From assembly GCA_029979145.1 (NCBI GenBank), contig JAPOIC010000046.1, positions 1-11,471 on the forward strand: DNA of 11,471 nucleotides, written 5' to 3'. The translations under genes were made by a program, and so were the position numbers. Positions within the stretch are counted from its first letter, which is position 1; every line of letters starts with the position of its first letter. This document shows, piece by piece, positions 6,477-11,471 of this stretch. Under the pieces are notes generated by a model. It ran no database searches, was not told where the DNA came from, and saw nothing but the letters and a program-made list of their open reading frames with translations. This DNA is from Opitutaceae bacterium. GTDB lineage: Bacteria > Verrucomicrobiota > Verrucomicrobiia > Opitutales > Opitutaceae.

Positions 6477-7483
6477 GAAGCTTCGCTTTGCACCGCCGCC
6501 AACTGTGCGCCGATCGCCGCCACCAAGGCGGGATAAAACTCATTCAGGCTCTGCCCGAGACTGAGGCCCGCAGCACAGGCGTGACCGCCTCCGTTGAACT
6601 GCGCGGCGATGCGATCAACGCGATAAACCGGATCCTTGGCGCGCAGGCTGGCCTTCACCGCGCCGTTGTCACGCTCCTCAATCATGACGCCGATTTCCAC
6701 GCCATCGATGGAGCGGGCGTAGTCCACGAGACCTTCCGTGTCCTCGGTGTCGGAACCCGTCGACGCAAAGACGCCTTTCGGCAGAATACCAATGCAAACC
6801 CGTCCCCCGGCCTCCAGCTTAAGCGACTGCAGGAATGCTTCGAGCAGGCGTAGTTTGCCGATGGACTCACGCTCGTAGAGTTCGAATCCCGCCTCGGCCG
6901 GCCGCGCGCCGCGCGCGAGCAACTCGGCGGCCAGCATGAACGATCGCCGCGACGTGGAGTGAAAGCGAAACTGGCCGGTGTCAGTCAGGATCCCGGCATA
7001 CAACCCCTGCGCCGCCTCAGCATCGATCTCGAGGCCGGCGTCAAGAAAGAGGCCGGTAAGGATCTCCGCCGTCGCGGCCGAACGCACGTCGATGAAGTCG
7101 TGCTCGGCGTAACCGACGTTGGAAATATGATGATCAAACATCGCCATGGGACGCGGGAAAGCGCCCTGCAGGCGGTGGCCGCAACGCGCGCCATCGGCAC
7201 AATCCACGAAGAGCGCAGTATAGTCCTTCGCCACCGGGAGGACTTCCTCCGCCGGCAACACCCGCGTGGAACGGGTCAAAAACTGCAGGCGGCGCGGCAC
7301 GGGATCGGCATTGACGCACACCACGTCGGCGCCGGCCTTGGCCAACACCCGGGCGAGACCAATCTGTGACCCGATGCAGTCGCCATCCGGGCGGGCATGG
7401 CCCACCACCGCCAGCTTGCGCGTCAGCAACTCCGGCAGGAGGGCGTTAAATCGCGCCGACAGCTCCGGGAAGAACGCGTCCAT
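6473..7483 (-). CDS. nrnA: DHH family phosphoesterase, NrnA-like (oligoribonuclease / pAp phosphatase)
   Basis: This is a DHH/DHHA1 phosphoesterase (336 aa). NrnA-type members degrade 2-5 nt RNA and can dephosphorylate 3'-phosphoadenosine 5'-phosphate. Metal-site motifs are in order: GHARPDGDCIGS (28-39), VDCAD (93-97), the DHH triad (117-119) and GILTDTGQFRF with D168. The C-terminal DHHA1 domain ends in GGGHACAAG (298-306). Length and motif order fit NrnA rather than RecJ, which is longer, or PDE-type GdpP, which has membrane and GGDEF parts. Position between rbfA and truB is a known arrangement for this family. The start forms TGATG with the rbfA stop, and a GGAGG lies 9 nt before it inside the rbfA tail. 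Exact substrate preference cannot be read from sequence. Confidence 0.9.
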   Translation of the reverse strand: MDAFFPELSARFNALLPELLTRKLAVVGHARPDGDCIGSQIGLARVLAKAGADVVCVNADPVPRRLQFLTRSTRVLPAEEVLPVAKDYTALFVDCADGARCGHRLQGAFPRPMAMFDHHISNVGYAEHDFIDVRSAATAEILTGLFLDAGLEIDAEAAQGLYAGILTDTGQFRFHSTSRRSFMLAAELLARGARPAEAGFELYERESIGKLRLLEAFLQSLKLEAGGRVCIGILPKGVFASTGSDTEDTEGLVDYARSIDGVEIGVMIEERDNGAVKASLRAKDPVYRVDRIAAQFNGGGHACAAGLSLGQSLNEFYPALVAAIGAQLAAVQSEAS

Positions 7484-7839
7484 CAGGCACCGCCTCCGGG
7501 CGTCGGCTCATCGAGGTCGTCCAGCAATTGCACGATCCGCGTGCCGCGCTCCGCGGCGCGATCGAGGACATACTCGAGCTTAGGCAGAAACTTGAGGACG
7601 ATGCGCCGGCTGAGTTCGCGCCGGATGTCGGCCGACTGGCGGCGCAGCCAGCGGATGCGGTCTTGGGCGTGGTCGTCGTCGCCCACGACCGAGACGAAGA
7701 CCCGTGCATCGCGCAGGTCGGGCGCCACGCGCACCTCGGTGATCGTGAGGCTGACGGCTTCGGTCTGGTAGTTGCGGCGCAGGATGTCGCTGAGCTCCCG
7801 TTGCAGGAGCACGTTTACGCGCAAGGTCCGGTTGCTCAT
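7483..7839 (-). CDS. rbfA: 30S ribosome-binding factor RbfA
   Basis: RbfA is a small KH-fold protein that binds the 30S subunit and helps late 16S rRNA processing and cold adaptation. The 118-aa length is normal. Recognisable parts are the N-terminal RVNVLLQRELSDILRR helix, the strand SLTITEVRVAPDLRDARVFVSVVG, and the C-terminal FLPKLEYVLDRAAERGTRI followed by a short acidic, Gly-rich tail. I chose the ATG at 7839 (MSNRTLRVN). A frame from 8154 would run far into infB with a Ser/Arg/Ala-rich sequence that is a reading-frame shadow. It follows infB after 34 bp without a clear ribosome-binding site, and its last base is shared with the nrnA start. Confidence 0.93.
   Translation of the reverse strand: MSNRTLRVNVLLQRELSDILRRNYQTEAVSLTITEVRVAPDLRDARVFVSVVGDDDHAQDRIRWLRRQSADIRRELSRRIVLKFLPKLEYVLDRAAERGTRIVQLLDDLDEPTPGGGA
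7493..7497 (-). promoter_or_regulatory. Shine-Dalgarno for nrnA inside the rbfA tail
   Basis: GGAGG on the - strand, 9 nt before the nrnA ATG, lies within the Pro-Gly-Gly-Gly codons that end rbfA. It is the only strong ribosome-binding site I could see at any gene start in the window and supports the TGATG start at 7483. Confidence 0.6.
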
Positions 7840-7873
7840 GGCGGCGATGGTTGGGCCGGCCGGGGCGGAGAGG

Positions 7874-10270
7874 TCAGAGCGAGGCCCTGACTTTTTGCAC
7901 CTCGTAGCACTCGATGACGTCGCCCACCTCGTAGCCGTTGAAATCGTCAAGCTTGATGCCGCACTCGAGGCCGGCGCGGACCTCATTAGCGTCATCCTTG
8001 AAGCGTTTGAGCGTGCCGACGCGACCTTCGTGGACGGTGTCCTTTTTGCGACGGAGACGGGCCAGGGCGTTGCGGTTGATCTTGCCCTCGGTAACGAGGC
8101 AGCCGGCCACGAAACCCTTGGCCAGCGGGAAGACCTGACGGACTTCGGCGCCACCCAGCTTGACCTCTTTCTGCTCGGGCTCGAGCAGGTCGGCCATCAT
8201 TTCGCGGACCTTGTCGCCCAGCTCGTAAATGATTTCGAACGTCTCGATGCGCACACCGTGGTGCTTAGCCAGCGGCGTGACGCCGTTCTCCAGCTTGGTG
8301 GAGAAACCGATGATGACGGCCTTCGAGGCACTGGCCATGAGCACATCGTTTTTGGTGACGAGGCCGACGTCGGCTGCCACGACTTCGAGTGAAACTTTCG
8401 TGCTTTGGATGCCCTCGAGGATGTTGCGCACCGCCTCCATTGAACCGAATACGTCGGTCTTGAGAATGACCTTGAGGCTCTTGGCCTGAGTCGCGGCGAT
8501 GTTGGCGAACAACTGCTCGACGGAAACTTCCTTCGGCGCGGCGGCGGCCGAGGTGGCGAGCTGCTTGAGGCGCAGCTCCTCCTCGTCGGCGAGGCGCTCG
8601 GCGTCGCGAGGGTTTTTGGCGGCCTTGAACGTGGCCCCGCTCTCTGGTGTGCCCGACCAGCCTATGACACGAACAGGCGTGGACGGCGGGGCGACCTTCA
8701 CGTTGCGGCCCTGGTCGTCAAACATCGCGCGTACGCGCGCAAAAAACGGACCGGCGACGATTGCATCGCCCACCTTGAGCGTGCCGCGTTGCACGATGAC
8801 CGTGGCCATCGGGCCGCGACCGAAATCGATCTCGGACTCCACGATGATGCCGCTAGCCTCGGCTTTCGGGTTCGCCTGCAGCTCGAGCAAGTCCGACTGG
8901 AGGAGGATCATTTCGAGCAGCGTGTCGATGCCCTCGCCCTTGAGCGCGGACACGGGCACGGTGATCGTCTCGCCGCCCCAGTCTTCCGGCGCGATGTTGC
9001 GCTGCTGCATCTGGGTCTTCACTTGGTCGAGATTGGCACCCCTCACGTCCATCTTGTTGACGGCGACGATGAGGGCGACGCCGGCTTTCCGCGCGTGCTC
9101 GAGGGCCTCATCGGTCTGCGGCATAAAGCCGTCATCCGCGGCGACCACGAGCACGGCCACGTCGGTGACAGTGGCGCCACGCGCGCGCATCTTGGTGAAG
9201 GCAGCGTGACCCGGCGTATCGAGGAAGGTGATTTTGCGACCGTTGAGCTCGACCTGGTAGGCACCGATGTGCTGCGTGATGCCACCGGCCTCGCCCGAGA
9301 CCACATTGGCTTGGCGAATCTTGTCGAGCAGCGAGGTCTTGCCGTGGTCGACGTGACCGAGAATGCAAACCACCGGGGGACGCGGTTCTAGGTTCTTGGC
9401 CTCTTCCGCTTCCGGGTCGACCTGCTTCTTCTCCGGCGCAGGCTGCGCCGGAGGGTCGCCGCGATGCTTGATGTCGAGAATGAAACCGTGCTTCTCGGCG
9501 ACGGCGGTCGCCACGTCTTCCTCGATGGTCGAATTCATCGAGGCGAAACCACCCTGCTGGTTCAACTCGGAGATGAGCTTAAAGGGCTTCATGCCGAGCT
9601 CGGCGGCGAAGTCGCGCACGATGATCGGCGGCTTGATATGGATGACCTTCAGTTCGCCCGGAGCGGCCGGGGCGGTGGCCACGGGCGCAATCGGGGGCGG
9701 AAGCTTGGGCGCAGCACCCGGGGCTGTCGGCGGAGCCGGCGGGACCGATGCTGCCGCGGGACGGGCGACCGGCGGTGGCGCCAAAGGCGGAGTCTTGACC
9801 GGTGGGGGTGACGGCGGCGTGACCGGTGCGACCGGGCGCGCGGGAGATTTTGCAGCAGGTGCCGCGGGCGGGGCCGGCGGAATGCTCACCGCGCGCGGGG
9901 TCGGCGGCGGCGGCGGGGCCGCAGCCGGCTTGGGCGCGGCAACTGGAGCCGGCTTGGCCTTTTCCGTTTCCTTCTCGGCTTTCTCGCGAGCGATGTCGCT
10001 GGCCGACTTCACAAAGGCGCCGGCTGGCAGCTTGACCTGCGGCTCAGTCTGATCAGCCGGCTCAGCAACCGCCTCGGCCTCGGGCTCGTCGACGCTCGCA
10101 GGGGCCTCGGCCTCGGGCTGTTTGAGTTCCTGCACCAGCGCATCGGCCGAGATGTTGTCGATCGTGCTGGAGACGCTCTTTACGTCGAAATTGCGCTCCT
10201 TGAGCAGGGCCAACAACTCCTTGTTGTCCATGCCGATCTTCTTGGCCAGTTCGTGAATGCGGATACTCAT
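7874..10270 (-). CDS. infB: Translation initiation factor IF-2
   Basis: IF2 is the GTPase that brings fMet-tRNA to the 30S subunit and promotes subunit joining (798 aa). Residues 1-50 (SIRIHELAKKIGMDNKELL) are an IF2_N fold. About 50-205 is a low-complexity linker rich in Ala, Pro, Glu and Lys, including runs such as APPPPPTP. A second IF2_N domain follows (about 207-275, VIHIKPPIIVRDFAAELGM). The G domain has G1 GHVDHGKT (305-312), G2 GGITQHIG (329-336), G3 DTPGH (351-355), G4 NKMD (405-408) and G5 SALKG (441-445). The domains after it include FGRGPMATVIVQRGTLKVGD and the C-terminal tRNA-binding part with GLECGIKLDDFNGYEVGDVIE. It lies 48 bp after nusA and 34 bp before rbfA. The linker codes a perfect hairpin (9431-9453). 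No obvious ribosome-binding site precedes the ATG, but the start fits the conserved N-terminus. Confidence 0.97.
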   Translation of the reverse strand: MSIRIHELAKKIGMDNKELLALLKERNFDVKSVSSTIDNISADALVQELKQPEAEAPASVDEPEAEAVAEPADQTEPQVKLPAGAFVKSASDIAREKAEKETEKAKPAPVAAPKPAAAPPPPPTPRAVSIPPAPPAAPAAKSPARPVAPVTPPSPPPVKTPPLAPPPVARPAAASVPPAPPTAPGAAPKLPPPIAPVATAPAAPGELKVIHIKPPIIVRDFAAELGMKPFKLISELNQQGGFASMNSTIEEDVATAVAEKHGFILDIKHRGDPPAQPAPEKKQVDPEAEEAKNLEPRPPVVCILGHVDHGKTSLLDKIRQANVVSGEAGGITQHIGAYQVELNGRKITFLDTPGHAAFTKMRARGATVTDVAVLVVAADDGFMPQTDEALEHARKAGVALIVAVNKMDVRGANLDQVKTQMQQRNIAPEDWGGETITVPVSALKGEGIDTLLEMILLQSDLLELQANPKAEASGIIVESEIDFGRGPMATVIVQRGTLKVGDAIVAGPFFARVRAMFDDQGRNVKVAPPSTPVRVIGWSGTPESGATFKAAKNPRDAERLADEEELRLKQLATSAAAAPKEVSVEQLFANIAATQAKSLKVILKTDVFGSMEAVRNILEGIQSTKVSLEVVAADVGLVTKNDVLMASASKAVIIGFSTKLENGVTPLAKHHGVRIETFEIIYELGDKVREMMADLLEPEQKEVKLGGAEVRQVFPLAKGFVAGCLVTEGKINRNALARLRRKKDTVHEGRVGTLKRFKDDANEVRAGLECGIKLDDFNGYEVGDVIECYEVQKVRASL
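9431..9453. repeat. Perfect 10-bp hairpin inside infB
   Basis: CTCCGGCGCA (9431-9440) and TGCGCCGGAG (9444-9453) are exact complements separated by GGC. The hairpin codes part of PPAQPAPEKK, between the second IF2_N domain and the G domain. No T-run follows on the - strand, so it is not an intrinsic terminator. Some such palindromes are expected in GC-rich repeats of Pro and Ala codons. Confidence 0.5.
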
Positions 10271-10318
10271 CAGTAAAGGTTCGGGTCGTGCGGTCTGGGC
10301 GGGATTTCGGACTGGTCG

Positions 10319-11471
10319 TTATTTCTGGGCCGCCACGCGGGCGATGATGTCTTGGGCCTGCTCTGGCGTGAAGCCGGCATCGACGAGGTCGTCGGATTCG
10401 ACACCTTCAAAGGCGCCCGGTGAATTAATGCCCATCTCGACGAGCTTTCCGGCGATCCCGGCATCGAGGCCGAACGCGGACACGAGGCCGTCGATCGCAG
10501 TCTGCACCGGATCGTCGCCCATGGCCTTGAACTCTTCGATGTCGAGGCGCCAGCCAATGAGGCGGGAAGTCAGGCGGGCATTCTGGCCCTTGCGGCCGAT
10601 GGCCACGGCGAGGTCCTCGGACGCCACCTTGAGGACGATGCGGTGGCCGGCCTCGTCGATGATGATGTCACGCGGCACCGCCGGCTTGAGGGCCTCGATG
10701 ACCATTTCGCGCGGCTCGGCAAAATAACGGATAATGTCGATCTTCTCGCCACCGAGCTCGCGCACAATGGTCTTCACACGGGCGCCGCGGGCACCGACAC
10801 ATGCGCCGACCGGATCGACCTTGGGATCGGTGCTCGTGACCGCGATCTTCGTGCGGTAACCCGGCTCGCGGGCAAAAGCCTCGATACGGACGGTGCCGTC
10901 GGCGATTTCGGTGACTTCGAGTTCGAACAAGCGGCGGACAAATTTCGGACTGGCGCGGCTGAGGATGATTTCCGGACCGCGGGGGGTGGAGTCGATCGAG
11001 AGCAGCAAGCAGCGGATGCGCTCGCCGGGCTGATATTCCTCCCCCGGCACCTGTTCGCGCGAATTCATCACCGCTTCCGCCTTGCCGAGATCAATGTAGA
11101 GGTCGCCGCGCTCACGACGACGCACGGTGCCGGTCACGACATTGCCGACCTGGTCCTTGAAATCGTCGTAAATCCGGTCCTTTTCGAACTGGCGGAGGCG
11201 CTGCATCACGGCCTGCCGGGCGGTCTGGGCGGCGATACGACCGAGCGTGGACGGATCAATCTCCTTCTCCACGACGTCGCCGAGCTGGGCGCCGGCGTTC
11301 AGACCGCGCGCTTTTTCAATATGGATCTCAGTCTTGGGATCGCTGACCGAATCAACGACTTTGAGGAGGGCCCAAGCGTGCATCTGACCGTTCCGCTCGT
11401 TAATCTCAATTTTGAGCTCCTGACCGGAATTAACTCCCTTTTGGGCTGCAGTTTTCAGAGCATTGGTAATC
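10319..11471 (-). CDS. nusA: Transcription termination/antitermination protein NusA (5' partial)
   Basis: NusA binds RNA polymerase and nascent RNA and affects pausing, termination and antitermination. The frame is open to the window edge (first full codon at 11470), giving 383 visible residues. An ATG at 11383 is internal: the 29 codons before it read ITNALKTAAQKGV and so on, like the NusA N-terminal domain, so the true start lies just outside. Counting from that internal Met, the S1 domain is about 80-131 (GNVVTGTVRRRERGDLYIDLG), KH1 has GACVGARGARVKTIV (193-207) and KH2 has AIGRKGQNARL (261-271). The last 50 residues form a helix-hairpin-helix-like acidic segment (GLDAGIAGKLVEMG and TPEQAQDIIARV). 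This tail resembles one copy of the repeat that E. coli NusA carries twice. It is followed after 48 bp by infB, without the ylxR and L7Ae-like genes seen in many bacteria. Confidence 0.95.
   Translation of the reverse strand, partial: ITNALKTAAQKGVNSGQELKIEINERNGQMHAWALLKVVDSVSDPKTEIHIEKARGLNAGAQLGDVVEKEIDPSTLGRIAAQTARQAVMQRLRQFEKDRIYDDFKDQVGNVVTGTVRRRERGDLYIDLGKAEAVMNSREQVPGEEYQPGERIRCLLLSIDSTPRGPEIILSRASPKFVRRLFELEVTEIADGTVRIEAFAREPGYRTKIAVTSTDPKVDPVGACVGARGARVKTIVRELGGEKIDIIRYFAEPREMVIEALKPAVPRDIIIDEAGHRIVLKVASEDLAVAIGRKGQNARLTSRLIGWRLDIEEFKAMGDDPVQTAIDGLVSAFGLDAGIAGKLVEMGINSPGAFEGVESDDLVDAGFTPEQAQDIIARVAAQK

Noticed and set aside
9363..10052. Gly-rich 229-codon open frame on the + strand opposite infB
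   Set aside because: The Gly/Ala repeats are only the complement of the Pro/Ala codons of the IF2 linker.
10271..10318. Small gene, terminator or riboswitch between nusA and infB
   Set aside because: Only 48 bp are available, with no hairpin plus T-run and no reading frame with a ribosome-binding site.

Overview
The window is ordinary bacterial chromosome with high GC and tightly packed housekeeping genes. Gene content, the form of the CcsA protein, the short TruB and the long Ala/Pro-rich linker in IF2 would fit a Verrucomicrobiota bacterium of the Opitutales type. That placement is inference from general resemblance; no search was possible. I see no insertion sequence, integrase, CRISPR array, phage gene or toxin/defence cassette, and no clear sign of recent transfer.

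Left part, + strand (1-2881): the 3' part of a ResB-like gene, open to the window edge, overlaps by ATGA with a long ccsA. Together they form a System II cytochrome c maturation pair: ResB and CcsA carry haem across the membrane and attach it to CXXCH apocytochromes. Middle (2885-4803): recN on the - strand ends only 3 bp from the ccsA stop, tail to tail. It is followed by a 143-bp gap and a + strand tRNA-Val(GAC) with its own candidate promoter and a good intrinsic terminator. The terminator hairpin contains the stop codon of the convergent ribF gene.

Right part, - strand (4789-11471): a transcription/translation operon read right to left, nusA (5' end outside the window), infB, rbfA, nrnA-like DHH phosphoesterase, truB, ribF. 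The last four genes overlap by 1 or 4 bases (TGATG, ATGA, GTGA), so they are probably translationally coupled. NusA works in transcription elongation and antitermination, IF2 and RbfA in initiation and 30S maturation, the NrnA-like enzyme in degradation of nanoRNA or pAp, TruB in tRNA U55 modification, and RibF in FMN/FAD synthesis. The common ylxR and L7Ae-like genes are absent between nusA and infB, and rpsO does not follow ribF.

The points worth a second look are small in scale: the haem-handling gene pair with a His/Asp-rich patch, changed RecN motifs, the terminator that overlaps a coding end, inverted repeats at gene ends and inside infB, and the chain of overlapping genes. I found no previously undescribed system here.
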